From positions 124,001 to 188,000 of the forward strand of contig NZ_SLVF01000001.1 of NCBI RefSeq assembly GCF_004345365.1: a stretch of DNA of 64,000 nt, read 5' to 3'. A model generated the notes under the pieces. That model ran no database searches and was not told the origin of the DNA. It was given only the letters and a program-made list of their open reading frames with translations. The translations under genes and the position numbers were made by a program. Source of the DNA: Kribbella sp. VKM Ac-2568 (GTDB taxonomy: Bacteria > Actinomycetota > Actinomycetes > Propionibacteriales > Kribbellaceae). Below are positions 25,239 through 33,500 of this stretch, in pieces (position 1 is the stretch's first letter; every line of letters begins with the position of its first letter).

Positions 25239-27319
25239 TGAGCACGATCACCGAACCCCATACCGTCCCCCCGGCATCCCAGGATGCCGGCGGCCGGGCG
25301 GGACCCCGCGCTTTCGTCACGGGGTACTCGATCAGCCGCGAGAAGATGCTGTACGGCGGACTGTTGTTGCTGACAGCAATCGCCTATCTGTGGGGGCTGT
25401 CCAAGAACGGCTATGCCAACGAGTACTACGCGGCCGCCGTACAGGCTGGTTCCACCAGCTGGAAGGCCTGGTTCTTAGGGGCTTTCGACTCGTCGAGCTT
25501 CATCACGGTGGACAAGACGCCCGCCTCGCTATGGGTGATGGGGTTGTCCGGGCGGATCTTCGGGTTCGGTGTGTGGAGCATGCTGATCCCGCAGGCGTTG
25601 ATGGGCGTCGCGAGTGTCGCCTTCCTGTACGTGTCCGTGCGGCGGTGGTTCTCAGCGAACGCGGCTCTCCTCGCGGGGGCGATCCTGGCGCTGACGCCGG
25701 TCGCCGTACTGATGTTCCGCTTCAACAACCCGGACGCGCTGTTGATCCTGCTCCTTGTGGCGGGTGCTTGGGCCGTCACGCGGGCGATCGACTCGGAGCG
25801 GCATGCTGCGCGGTGGATGGCGCTGGCGGGCGTGCTGGTGGGCTTCGGGTTCCTGACGAAGATGCTCCAGGCGTTCCTGGTGCTGCCCGCGTTCGGCTTG
25901 GCGTATCTGATCGCAGGTAAGCCTGCGCTCGGGAAGCGGCTGCTGCACAGTCTGGGGGCGTTGGCCGCTCTGGTGGTCAGTGCCGGCTGGTGGATCGCGA
26001 TCGTGGAGTTGATGCCGGCATCGGCTCGGCCGTACATCGGCGGATCGACGACGAACAGCATTCTCGAGCTGACCCTTGGCTACAACGGACTCGGGCGGCT
26101 GACGGGCAACGAGACCGGTTCTGTCGGCGGTGGCGTCGGAAACCCCGGTTGGGGTGGCGCAACGGGACTGCAGCGGCTGTTCGGCGGGGAGTTCGCCAGC
26201 CAGATCGCTTGGCTGTTGCCGACGGCGTTGTTGGCGACGATCGTGCTGGTGGTCGCAGCGGGCCGTGCGGGACGTACTGACAAGACTCGGGCGTTCGCGG
26301 TTCTGTGGGGTGGGTGGCTGGTCGTCACCGGGCTGGTCTTCAGCTACATGCAGGGGATCATCCACAGCTACTACATGATCGCGCTCGCTCCGGCGATCGG
26401 TGCCCTGATCGGGGCCGCCGCGATGGTGCTGTGGCGTCGGCGGGCGGAGTGGTTGCCGCGCGCAGCTCTTGCCGGCGGCGCCTTGCTGACGGCCGGGTGG
26501 AGCTTCTCCTTGCTGCAGGCAACACCTACCTGGTTGCCGTGGTTGCGCTGGACGATCCTGATCGCCGGGGTCGCGGCTGCTGGGTTGGTACTGATCCTGC
26601 CGGAGCTCGAGCTGCGTCGTACGACGGTCCGGCGGGCCGGGTTGTTCGCCGCCACCTTGCTGGCGTTGACGGCGCTCGCGGGACCTGCGGCGTACTCGAT
26701 CCAGACCATCAGCACGGCCCACGCCGGCGCCCTCCCGTCGGCCGGACCGGCGAGCGCAGGCGGCCGGATGGGCGGAGGCGGCGGCCCGATGGGCGCACCT
26801 CCCGGCCAGGGCGGCACCGGTACGACGAACGGCCAGGGTGGAACCGGTACTACGAACGGGCAAGGCGCGCCGGGCACCACGAACGGCCAGGGTGGAACCA
26901 CCGGTCAGGGCGGGACCGGGACGACCGGGCGCGGACAGGCTGGCGCCGGCGGCTTCCTCGGCGGTGGTGGTATCAGCGGGGTGTCCAGTGAGCTGGTGAC
27001 GCTGCTGCAGCAGGGCGCCAAGGGGTACACCTGGGCCGCCGCGGCAGTCACAGCGAACGGGGCGGCGCCGGTGCAGATCGCTGCCGAGGTCCCGGTGATG
27101 GCGATCGGCGGCTTCAACGGAACCGACGCGGCGCCGACCCTGGCTCAGTTCCAGGAACTGGTTGCCCAGGGCAAGATCCACTACCTCATCGGCTCCGGTG
27201 GTGGCGGCTTCGGCGGCGGTCGCGGCGGCACCTCGAGCGAGATCAGCACCTGGGTGGCCGAGAACTTCCAGGCCCAGACCGTCGGCTCCACCACCATCTA
27301 CGACCTCACCACCAACTGA
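25238..27319 (+). CDS. ArnT/PMT-like glycosyltransferase (YkcB type) with Gly-rich exported tail
   Basis: 693 residues. It has about 10-12 membrane helices from residue 32 on, with the GT-C features NEYYAAAVQAGSTSWKAW and DKTPASLWVMGLSGRIFG in extracytoplasmic loops; the acidic residue in the first loop is the expected catalytic one. After the last helix (about 490) come a Gly/Thr-rich repeat linker and a C-terminal extracytoplasmic domain (GFNGTDAAPTLAQFQELVAQGKIHYLI...FQAQTVGSTTIYDL), as in YkcA/YkcB proteins. It likely moves sugars from polyprenyl phosphate to envelope acceptors. The ATG overlaps the previous stop (TGATG). Confidence 0.9.
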   Translation: MSTITEPHTVPPASQDAGGRAGPRAFVTGYSISREKMLYGGLLLLTAIAYLWGLSKNGYANEYYAAAVQAGSTSWKAWFLGAFDSSSFITVDKTPASLWVMGLSGRIFGFGVWSMLIPQALMGVASVAFLYVSVRRWFSANAALLAGAILALTPVAVLMFRFNNPDALLILLLVAGAWAVTRAIDSERHAARWMALAGVLVGFGFLTKMLQAFLVLPAFGLAYLIAGKPALGKRLLHSLGALAALVVSAGWWIAIVELMPASARPYIGGSTTNSILELTLGYNGLGRLTGNETGSVGGGVGNPGWGGATGLQRLFGGEFASQIAWLLPTALLATIVLVVAAGRAGRTDKTRAFAVLWGGWLVVTGLVFSYMQGIIHSYYMIALAPAIGALIGAAAMVLWRRRAEWLPRAALAGGALLTAGWSFSLLQATPTWLPWLRWTILIAGVAAAGLVLILPELELRRTTVRRAGLFAATLLALTALAGPAAYSIQTISTAHAGALPSAGPASAGGRMGGGGGPMGAPPGQGGTGTTNGQGGTGTTNGQGAPGTTNGQGGTTGQGGTGTTGRGQAGAGGFLGGGGISGVSSELVTLLQQGAKGYTWAAAAVTANGAAPVQIAAEVPVMAIGGFNGTDAAPTLAQFQELVAQGKIHYLIGSGGGGFGGGRGGTSSEISTWVAENFQAQTVGSTTIYDLTTN
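26804..26911 (+). repeat. 27-nt tandem repeat encoding GQGGTGTTN-like units
   Basis: About three and a half to four 27-nt units encode GQGGTGTTN / GQGAPGTTN and variants in the linker of the PMT-type protein. The period is a multiple of three, so copy-number changes keep the frame. Confidence 0.75.
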
Positions 27320-27335
27320 CAATCCGGAGTTAGCG

Positions 27336-28097
27336 ATGACACAGAACCCCACTGGCACCCCGTCCCACCCGAACGTCCCAGACTGGGTCACCAACCCGCA
27401 GCCGTCAGCAGGAACCCCGACGCCTGCTACCGGCCCCGGGCAGCCGGGACACGGACGGGGAGAGCAGCAGTGGCAAGCAGCCCGCCACGGAGCCCAAACA
27501 CCAGGCAACCCGAGTGTCGGCTCGGCCGCGAGCCACCCTGGAACCGGAGTGCCGTCTGCGGCGGACACCGGAGTGCCGGCCGCGGCGGGTGCCACAGGCA
27601 CCGGAGTACCGGGTGATGCGTCGGCCGCGGCGCCGAAGAGTCGGTGGCGGTCTGGGGATGGGAAGCCGACTGGAGTTGTCCTTGCGGGGGCCGGGTCGCT
27701 GCTGGCTGTGCTGGCGTTCCTCGGCGGGACGGCGGTTGGGCATGCGTGGGGGAGCTCGGGGAGTGGGACTGGGCAGACGCAGTTCAACGGGCCTGGCGGC
27801 GGGTTCCGGCAGCTTCCGCAGGGCACCCAGCCTGGTCAGGGCACCCAGCAGGCGCCCGGCACGCAGCAGGGCCAGGGAACGGCCCCGGGCACGCAGGGGC
27901 AAGGGACAGCTCCCGGCGACGGGACGCAGGGAACTGTGCCCGGGCAAGGGACAGCTCCCGGCGACGGGACGCAGGGGACTGTGCCCGGGCAGGGGACGGC
28001 GCCCGGCGACGGGACGCAGGAGTCGGGCGCAGTACCTCCGGGACAGCAGGTGCCTGGGCAGAGCACGCAGTCCGACGGTCAGACAAAGACCACCTGA
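27336..28097 (+). CDS. low-complexity single-pass membrane protein
   Basis: 253 residues. A Pro/Gly/Thr-rich cytoplasmic part (about 1-105) precedes one membrane segment (PTGVVLAGAGSLLAVLAFLGGTAVGHAWG) and an exported tail made almost entirely of Gly, Gln, Thr and Pro (GQGTAPGDGTQGTVP repeats). ATG with GGAG 6 nt upstream, 16 nt after the glycosyltransferase gene, so it is the third gene of that operon. Low complexity prevents family assignment; an envelope spacer or an acceptor of the sugars made by the two transferases is conceivable. Confidence 0.8.
   Translation: MTQNPTGTPSHPNVPDWVTNPQPSAGTPTPATGPGQPGHGRGEQQWQAARHGAQTPGNPSVGSAASHPGTGVPSAADTGVPAAAGATGTGVPGDASAAAPKSRWRSGDGKPTGVVLAGAGSLLAVLAFLGGTAVGHAWGSSGSGTGQTQFNGPGGGFRQLPQGTQPGQGTQQAPGTQQGQGTAPGTQGQGTAPGDGTQGTVPGQGTAPGDGTQGTVPGQGTAPGDGTQESGAVPPGQQVPGQSTQSDGQTKTT
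27897..28022 (+). repeat. 45-nt tandem repeat (15-residue units)
   Basis: Two complete 45-nt units and a partial third begin at about 27897, 27942 and 27987 and encode GQGTAPGDGTQGTVP. The copies are nearly identical, which points to recent expansion or strong selection. Confidence 0.85.
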
Positions 28098-28106
28098 CAG
28101 GTGGTC
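28090..28106 (+). terminator. short hairpin over the stop codon
   Basis: ACCACCT and AGGTGGT form a 7-bp stem with a 3-nt loop spanning the stop at 28097. ACCACCTGACAGG is repeated directly about 34 nt further on. Its role as a terminator is uncertain. Confidence 0.35.
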
Positions 28107-28269
28107 CGACGGGCAGGCCAAGGACCACCTGACAGGCTTGAATGGCAGGGACTGTCATCTGGTGCGTAGCACCATTTAGGCGAGGCGGGAGCGTGTTGCT
28201 CACGGAGGGCGAGAGGAGCGACACGCTTCATGCGTTCGTTTGAGTGAATGGTGGGGTAAGGATCGGGAC

Positions 28270-28689
28270 GTGGAATGGTCGAACGTCACCTGGTTCCTGA
28301 CCGCGCTGGGCGCGGTCGTCGTGCTGTTGACGCGCGTCCGGCTCGGAGGTGAGAGCGCGAGTGAGACGCGGTCGAGCGGCGTGGCGAGCTTTTCCGGTGC
28401 CCTGGTACGGGTGCATACCACCGTCGGTGTGCTCACCTTGCTGGCCTGGATCGCCGCCCTCGTGATCGCGCGCCGCGAGATCGCTCTCGTGGCGCTGGTC
28501 GGTTGGTGGCTGCTGGCAATCGTCGGACTGTTGCTGCTGGCCCGTTGGCTCCCGAGCGCGAGCAAACACGCCAAGGACAAGGCGACCGACGCCTGGGGCT
28601 CCGGTGCCGGGCTCTCCCTGCTCGGCCACGTGGGCATGGTCGTCGGCGTCGCCTACTTCACCTTCATCACCGTCACGGACCGCCTTTGA
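28270..28689 (+). CDS. small integral membrane protein, unknown function
   Basis: 139 residues with four membrane helices (VTWFLTALGAVVVLLTRVRL; VHTTVGVLTLLAWIAALVIA; ALVALVGWWLLAIVGLLLLA; SLLGHVGMVVGVAYFTFI). The GTG at 28270 is preceded by AAGGA; a TTG at 28240 would add ten residues. Histidines inside helices (VHTTVG, LGHVGM) could bind heme or metal, but this is only an impression. It stands alone between the glycosyltransferase operon and the convergent HNH gene. Confidence 0.75.
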   Translation: MEWSNVTWFLTALGAVVVLLTRVRLGGESASETRSSGVASFSGALVRVHTTVGVLTLLAWIAALVIARREIALVALVGWWLLAIVGLLLLARWLPSASKHAKDKATDAWGSGAGLSLLGHVGMVVGVAYFTFITVTDRL

Positions 28690-29035
28690 GTCAACCGCCC
28701 GAAGCAAGACGGTCGTGAGTCAGGAGGTGCGGAACAGACCCAGCCGGAGCGCGCGGAAGGTGGTGCTCGGCTGGCTGAGCGAGCCGGGATGGGCGAGCCG
28801 GGATGGGCGAGCCGGGCAGCGTTGACGACTACGCGCAGCTGTTCGAAGTACGAGTGCGCGGGCTGGTCGGGGGCTGGCCGGAGCGCAGGTACTCCGACGG
28901 ATCGGCGGTGCGGGTCACTCACTCGGGAAGGTCCGCAATGCTGGCCGTCGGGGCGAGTGGGCGCACGACGCCTCGCCCGGCGTGGCGTGATCTTCGGTTG
29001 CCCTGTCCGGACGAGGTGCGCTGCGTCGTGGGACC
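28690..29035. other. intergenic region, no gene seen
   Basis: 346 nt between two convergent genes. It holds a 15-nt direct repeat (GATGGGCGAGCCGGG) around 28787-28815. Open frames on both strands are Arg/Ser-rich and look non-coding. Confidence 0.5.
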
Positions 29036-30826
29036 TCAGCCCGGTCGGGCGCACGGCGGTCCTGTCCTTGGCTCGGTGGACCGCACGACGGAAGGGCGCC
29101 AGTCCCGGTCGGTGGTAGCCGGTGGCGGGTTGTCGGCGTGGTGCAGCGCCCGGTGGCCTGGGGGCGGGTCGCCGGGTGGACGGGTGTGTTTGCCGGAGGC
29201 CGGGTCGGGTGGGTCGGTGTCTGCCCAGGGGTCGAACTGTGCGACCGCGGTGTTCGCGGTGGTGGTGGGTGCCGGGTCGTGGGCGTGGTTCCGGACAGGG
29301 CCGGGCGACGCCGCAGCTCCGCCGTAGCTGCTGGCGGGGGTGCGGTACCGGGTTCGGGTGGGGCTGGGCTCGGCCCAGGCGGGGCGGGCGACGGTGACGG
29401 TGCCGTGGTGGAGGGTGATGGTCCAGTGGCCGTGGTGGGTGTCGATGTGGTGGCGGCGGCAGAGCAGGACCAGGTTGGTCAGGGCGGTCGGGCCGTTGTC
29501 GATCCAGGAGATCAGGTGGTGGGCGTCGCAGAAGATCGGCGGCGCCTTGCACACCACGCAGCCCTTGTCGCGGGCGTTCAGGGCGCGGCGCATGGCGCGG
29601 TTGACGAAGCGTTGGGCCATGCCGACGTCGAGGGGTTCGGAGTTCGCGCCGAGCACGATCGGGATGATCTGCGCCTCGCACGCCAGCCGCCGGATCGCGC
29701 CCGCGGACAGTCCCTCGCCGTGCACCAGCGTCCCGACCGCGTGGGCTCCGGCGTCGGTGAGGTCTTTGAGGTCGATGGTGATCGTGATGTGTGCTTTCGG
29801 GCCGTGCCCGGCCTCCGCCGCGGCGCCACTCGCGGCGGCACGAGTCTGGGTGGCGCTACCGGCCGCCGCTGGCGTGCCGTTGCCGCTGGGCGATCCGGCG
29901 GTCTCGGCATCGTCCAGGGTTGCTCCGACCGGGTCGGCCGGGTCGGCCGGGTTGGGTGGGCCGGCTGCGGTGGTGATGGCGTTGGAGGCGACGTTGAGCA
30001 CGTCGGTGAGGGCGTCGGCGCGGCGCTTGTCGGGGCCGCGCGGGTCCAGCTCACCGGTGACGGTCTTGCGGGGTTTCGCACCATCGAGGATGAGGGCCTG
30101 GAACAGTTCGGCGTTCTCGTTGGCCAGGTAGCCACTGAACTTCACGCCCCGGTCCGCGGGCCTCACCCGCAACTCTTCCCGGGCATAGGCCTTGTCCTCT
30201 TCGGGAGCCGGCCCGTCGGCGTCCAGGAGGTCGCGGACCCGTCGGGCCGCCTTGCGCAGCTCCGACGGGGCAAAATGCCGACCTAGGCCGACGAGTTGCT
30301 GTTCGGCCACGGCCAGGTCCTCGACCGCGACGGTCTTGGGAACGTTCTCGAGTTCGGACACGATCGCCGCGGCCTGCGCCGGAGACAACACCACCCCCAC
30401 ACCCGGACCGGCTTCGGCGTCGGCCTCCTCGCCCGGGTCACTGTCCGGCTCTTCCGGATTGGCGTCTGCGTCGCTTCCGTCGGCGCCATCGGAGTCGGAG
30501 TCGGAGTCGGAGTCTGTGGCGGTGTCGTGTACGGGGTCGGGATTGACCGGTGGGAGGGCACTGGCGACGGCGGGGTACTTGCGCAGCGCCTTGGCCAAGG
30601 CCAGGTCACGCTTGATCACGCCCGGGTCCAGGCGGTGCCGGAACGCGAGCAGCCTCGCGGTATCACCCGCGCCGAGAGTGGCGGCGTGACCGGACGCGTC
30701 GTAGCCGGCCAGGACCTGCAGGCGGTAGGTCTGCAGCCGGGAGATCTCGGCGTGGAGCGCGTCGAGAGTGGACAGCTGTTCGCTGTCACTCATCGACCAC
30801 ACCGGCCGCTCGCCCAGGATCTCCAT
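29036..30826 (-). CDS. DUF222 / 13E12-repeat-type protein with HNH endonuclease domain
   Basis: 596 residues. The N-terminal DUF222 helical region (SDSEQLSTLDALHAEISRLQ...LAGYDASG, VIKRDLALAKAL) is followed by an acidic linker of DS repeats and a second helical block. The C-terminal HNH nuclease motif (about 425-485) has CVVCKAPPIFCDAHHLISW, then NLVLLCRRHHIDTHHGHW; its paired cysteines and histidines can bind a structural zinc. These 13E12-type proteins occur in many copies in actinobacteria and are suspected to be mobile. The ATG at 30826 follows TAGGGT plus 7 nt, so it seems leaderless. Confidence 0.9.
   Translation of the reverse strand: MEILGERPVWSMSDSEQLSTLDALHAEISRLQTYRLQVLAGYDASGHAATLGAGDTARLLAFRHRLDPGVIKRDLALAKALRKYPAVASALPPVNPDPVHDTATDSDSDSDSDGADGSDADANPEEPDSDPGEEADAEAGPGVGVVLSPAQAAAIVSELENVPKTVAVEDLAVAEQQLVGLGRHFAPSELRKAARRVRDLLDADGPAPEEDKAYAREELRVRPADRGVKFSGYLANENAELFQALILDGAKPRKTVTGELDPRGPDKRRADALTDVLNVASNAITTAAGPPNPADPADPVGATLDDAETAGSPSGNGTPAAAGSATQTRAAASGAAAEAGHGPKAHITITIDLKDLTDAGAHAVGTLVHGEGLSAGAIRRLACEAQIIPIVLGANSEPLDVGMAQRFVNRAMRRALNARDKGCVVCKAPPIFCDAHHLISWIDNGPTALTNLVLLCRRHHIDTHHGHWTITLHHGTVTVARPAWAEPSPTRTRYRTPASSYGGAAASPGPVRNHAHDPAPTTTANTAVAQFDPWADTDPPDPASGKHTRPPGDPPPGHRALHHADNPPPATTDRDWRPSVVRSTEPRTGPPCARPG
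30491..30514 (-). repeat. hexanucleotide repeat in HNH gene
   Basis: Four copies of GGAGTC (forward strand) encode the (Asp-Ser)n stretch. The six-nt period keeps the frame. Confidence 0.7.
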
Positions 30827-30833
30827 ACCCCAG

Positions 30834-30839
30834 ACCCTA
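30834..30839 (-). promoter_or_regulatory. -10 box (TAGGGT) of the HNH gene, leaderless type
   Basis: On the reverse strand TAGGGT is followed by 7 nt and the ATG at 30826, with no ribosome binding site between. Confidence 0.5.
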
Positions 30840-31017
30840 GATGGCGGCTCGGACAGTTTCTGGTCCGGAAGGCCCTTATCTGTAAGGGATTCCGAAGATT
30901 GACCGGAACTGAACGGAGGCTACGGATCCGGACGAGTTGTCCACAACCCGACGCCACCTGTGGACCCGCGAGAAGGATCCTCGGCGTGTGCGGTCGCCGG
31001 GCGGAGCGCCGTACTCG

Positions 31018-31430
31018 TTAGGGGACGCGGCCGAAGGCTAGGAAGTGGAGGCAGGCGGACATCTTCAGGGCGTCGGTCTCCAGCAGTCGGGCCAAGAGGA
31101 TCGCGGGCGGGAGTAGGCGGGAAACTTCTGCGAGGGTGGCGTTGTCGAGGGTGGGGGCTGCTGGACCTTCGACGCCCACTACTGCGATGTCGGCGAGGCC
31201 TGCGTTCTCGAATTCCGAGCGCAGTTCCTCCGCATGGTGGAAGTGCGCGTTCGTGAATCCCTCGGGGTCGTCGTAGTTCCGGCCCGTCGCCAGGGCGTCC
31301 GTGAACAGGTGGAGGTTGTCCTCGGCGAGCCGGCCGTTGTTGCCGTACTCGAGCAGCCCGGCGTACCGGCTGATGCCTGCGGCAACCACCACCCCACCGG
31401 GTCGCGGCTCATCCGTTGCTCGGATTCGTC
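31018..31430 (-). pseudogene. C-terminal remnant of a SAM-dependent methyltransferase
   Basis: Reading PGGVVVAAGISRYAGLLEYG to FLAFGRVP, this matches the second half of a class I methyltransferase: PGGVVVAA is the strand after motif I, and GFTNAHFHHAEELRSEFENAGL and GVEGPAAP are typical of the C-terminal half. The N-terminal half with the SAM-binding GxGxG loop is absent; upstream DNA reads instead as an oxidoreductase N-terminus. A product from an internal start (31392) would lack the cofactor site and be inactive. Confidence 0.75.
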
Positions 31431-31600
31431 CCGCTCGATCACGATCACCTCGTCGACGAGATCGCTGAGCACGCGCGCGCCGCGACCAGCCCGGCCATGC
31501 TCGCCCCGAGTACCACGGCCCTGCGCAGGATCACTTGGGTGTCGACCGGCGGTTCCGAGGTACTGATCCGGGCGAAGCGTTGGGCAGCAGACAGCGGCAT
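31431..31600 (-). pseudogene. N-terminal remnant of an FAD-dependent oxidoreductase, frameshifted
   Basis: From an ATG at 31600 the frame reads MPLSAAQRFARI...RRAVVLGASMAGLVAAR, the dinucleotide-binding start of a flavin oxidoreductase. It then slips in a CG run (about 31471-31478) into ACSAIS and a stop. In the next frame the expected VLSDLVDEVIVIERDE continues, so a 2-nt gain or 1-nt loss disabled it. Homology ends about 30 nt later, where the methyltransferase remnant begins, indicating a deletion that joined two decayed genes. Confidence 0.75.
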
Positions 31601-31685
31601 GTTCAGACCCCGGGCGGAAACGACCGACGGCTTCGACTGTAAGTGAGGAGACCTCACTTCGCAGGGCCGTGCGTGGCGGCCTTGA

Positions 31686-32306
31686 TCAGTGGTGGTTGAG
31701 GCCGGTGAGCAGGGCTTTGAGGCTTCGGCGGACCGAGGCTTCGAAGGTTTCGGGGGTGAGGGTGGTGCCGGCGCCGGCCACCCGGTCGTACATGAGGCCG
31801 TCCATCATCGCGGCGGCCGGCCAGGCGGCTGCTTCCGCGTCGGCGATCCCGAGTGCGGCGAGCATGCCGGCGAGCCCTTCGCGCAACTGCCGGCCGCCCT
31901 GGATGATCGCCTCGCGCAACTCCGGCTGACGGCTCGCCTCGAGCGACAACTCGTAGCGCGCGACCAGGTCGTCCGGCCGATCCCGCACCAGCCCGACGAC
32001 CATCCCCACCAGCAGATCCACGGGATCCGCGTCGGTCCCTGATCGACCCGAGTCGTCCGGACCCGTGCCGGCTGCTCCAGGAGGGGGCTGGGCGGTCAGG
32101 TCGCGGGTGAGCATGCGGTTCACGCAGGCGGTCAGGAGGGCCGAGCGGGTGCGGAGGTAGTACGAGGTCGAGCCCGGTGGGAGGCCGGCCTCCGCGTCGA
32201 CGGCTCGGTGGGTGAGGCCGCGGAGACCGCGAGTGGCCACGAGGTGGATGGCTGCATCGGCGATGGCTGCCTGGCGGTCCTCGCCGAGCGGCACCTTTTT
32301 CGTCAC
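31686..32306 (-). CDS. TetR/AcrR family transcriptional regulator
   Basis: 206 residues. N-terminal TetR helix-turn-helix: RQAAIADAAIHLVATRGLRGLTHRAVDAEAGLPPGSTSYYLRTRSALL, followed by an all-helical ligand domain. The GTG at 32306 is chosen because TAGAGT lies 7 nt upstream and no ribosome binding site fits, the leaderless pattern; a TTG at 32324 would be 6 codons longer. It is divergent from a flavin monooxygenase gene, and a 16-bp palindrome lies in the 48-nt gap, so it probably represses itself and the monooxygenase. Confidence 0.92.
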   Translation of the reverse strand: MTKKVPLGEDRQAAIADAAIHLVATRGLRGLTHRAVDAEAGLPPGSTSYYLRTRSALLTACVNRMLTRDLTAQPPPGAAGTGPDDSGRSGTDADPVDLLVGMVVGLVRDRPDDLVARYELSLEASRQPELREAIIQGGRQLREGLAGMLAALGIADAEAAAWPAAAMMDGLMYDRVAGAGTTLTPETFEASVRRSLKALLTGLNHH

Positions 32307-32313
32307 AGCGCAC

Positions 32314-32319
32314 ACTCTA
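32314..32319 (-). promoter_or_regulatory. -10 box (TAGAGT) of the TetR gene
   Basis: Reverse-strand TAGAGT followed by 7 nt and the GTG at 32306. It contains a half-site (CTCTA) of the nearby operator. Confidence 0.5.
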
Positions 32320-32329
32320 CCCAATCGGC

Positions 32330-32345
32330 CTCTACAGATGTAGAG
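32330..32345. promoter_or_regulatory. candidate TetR operator (16-bp palindrome)
   Basis: CTCTACA, GA, TGTAGAG is a perfect inverted repeat. It overlaps the -10 box (32341-32346) of the monooxygenase gene, and another CTCTAC half-site lies at 32315-32320 over the TetR -10 box. Bound repressor would block both promoters. Confidence 0.65.
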
Positions 32346-32346
32346 T
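32341..32346 (+). promoter_or_regulatory. -10 box (TAGAGT) of the monooxygenase gene
   Basis: TAGAGT followed by 8 nt and the ATG at 32355; leaderless type, embedded in the palindrome. Confidence 0.5.
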
Positions 32347-32354
32347 CACTGGCC

Positions 32355-33500
32355 ATGAGGACAGCGATCGTGGTGGGAGCGGGGATCGGTGGGGTGACGG
32401 CGGCCGTCGCGCTGGAGCAGTGCGGCTGGCAGGTCACGGTGCTGGAGCGGGCGCCGGAGTTGGGCGAGGTCGGCGCGGGGATCTCGGTGTGGCCGTCGGC
32501 CGTCGCCGTGCTGGAAGACCTGGGCGTGCAGGGCGTCGAGAAGGCCGCAGCGACCGGTTCCGCGGCGGGGATGCGGCAGTCGAGCGGACGCTGGCTCGTC
32601 GAGGCCGCCGACATCGGAGTGGAGATCCCGGTGATGATCCACCGGGCCCAGTTGCACGACCTGATCACCGCCCGCTTCGGCACCGGCATCACCGTCCGCA
32701 CCGGCATCACCGTCACCGGCCTCGCCCAGGACGACTCGGGCGTCACGGTCACCGGAACCGGCCTTGACCCGGGTGCCGCGGGCGAGGAGTGCCGTGCCGA
32801 CCTGGTGATTGCGGCCGACGGGATCCGCAGCATCACCCGCCGTACGCTCCACCCGTCGCACGAGGGACCGCGGTACTCCGGCTACACGGCGTACCGGGGG
32901 ATCGCAGAGGCGGACATCAGCGATGGCGGTGGCGAGACGTGGGGACGTGGGCAGCGGTTCGGGTTCGCCCGGCTCATCGACGGGCGGATCTACTGGTACG
33001 CCACGGCCAACCGCGAAGCCGGCCGAGCGGTCGGTCCGGGCGGGATCCACGACGACGTCACCAAGCTCTTCGGTGACTGGCACGAACCGATCCCGGCCCT
33101 GCTCGCCGGGACACCGCCGGAAACCGTTCTGCAGAACGACATCTACGACCTGCCACTGCCGCTGGTCCCGTTCGTCCAGGGCTGCGTGGTCCTGCTCGGC
33201 GACGCCGCGCACGCGATGACGCCGAACCTCGGCCGCGGCGCGTGCTCCGCGATCGAGGACGCCGGCGCGCTCGCCAGACAACTCAGGGCGACGGAGGATC
33301 TGCCGGCCGCGCTGACGCAGTACGACGCCGAGCGGCGCCCCGCGACGGCCAAGCTCGTCAAGCGGTCCAGGAGCATCGGCACGATCGGTCAGCTCGACAA
33401 CAGGGTGCTCTGCACGCTCCGCGACGGGCTCTTCGGCGTCGGCGGCAAGGTGGCCGGGTTGCTGGCCAAGCGGCGGCGGGTGGAACAATCCCGGGTGTGA
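32355..33500 (+). CDS. FAD-dependent monooxygenase (PHBH/salicylate hydroxylase type)
   Basis: 381 residues. It likely hydroxylates an aromatic substrate with NAD(P)H and O2. The FAD-binding IVVGAGIGGVTAAVALEQ at residues 5-22 is followed by VLERAPELGEVGAGISVWPSA. The DG motif region is LVIAADGIRS, and the second FAD contact is VVLLGDAAHAMTPNLGRGACSAIEDA. No signal peptide. The divergent TetR gene suggests induction by substrate. The last 4 nt overlap the purC start, so the two may share transcripts. Confidence 0.92.
   Translation: MRTAIVVGAGIGGVTAAVALEQCGWQVTVLERAPELGEVGAGISVWPSAVAVLEDLGVQGVEKAAATGSAAGMRQSSGRWLVEAADIGVEIPVMIHRAQLHDLITARFGTGITVRTGITVTGLAQDDSGVTVTGTGLDPGAAGEECRADLVIAADGIRSITRRTLHPSHEGPRYSGYTAYRGIAEADISDGGGETWGRGQRFGFARLIDGRIYWYATANREAGRAVGPGGIHDDVTKLFGDWHEPIPALLAGTPPETVLQNDIYDLPLPLVPFVQGCVVLLGDAAHAMTPNLGRGACSAIEDAGALARQLRATEDLPAALTQYDAERRPATAKLVKRSRSIGTIGQLDNRVLCTLRDGLFGVGGKVAGLLAKRRRVEQSRV

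Noticed and set aside
26804..28022. Possible CRISPR-like repetition
   Set aside because: The repeats are contiguous, multiples of three and in frame with protein repeats; there are no unique spacers.
28653..29681. Long reverse-strand frame overlapping the HNH gene
   Set aside because: Pro/Arg/His-rich shadow of the real DUF222/HNH coding frame.
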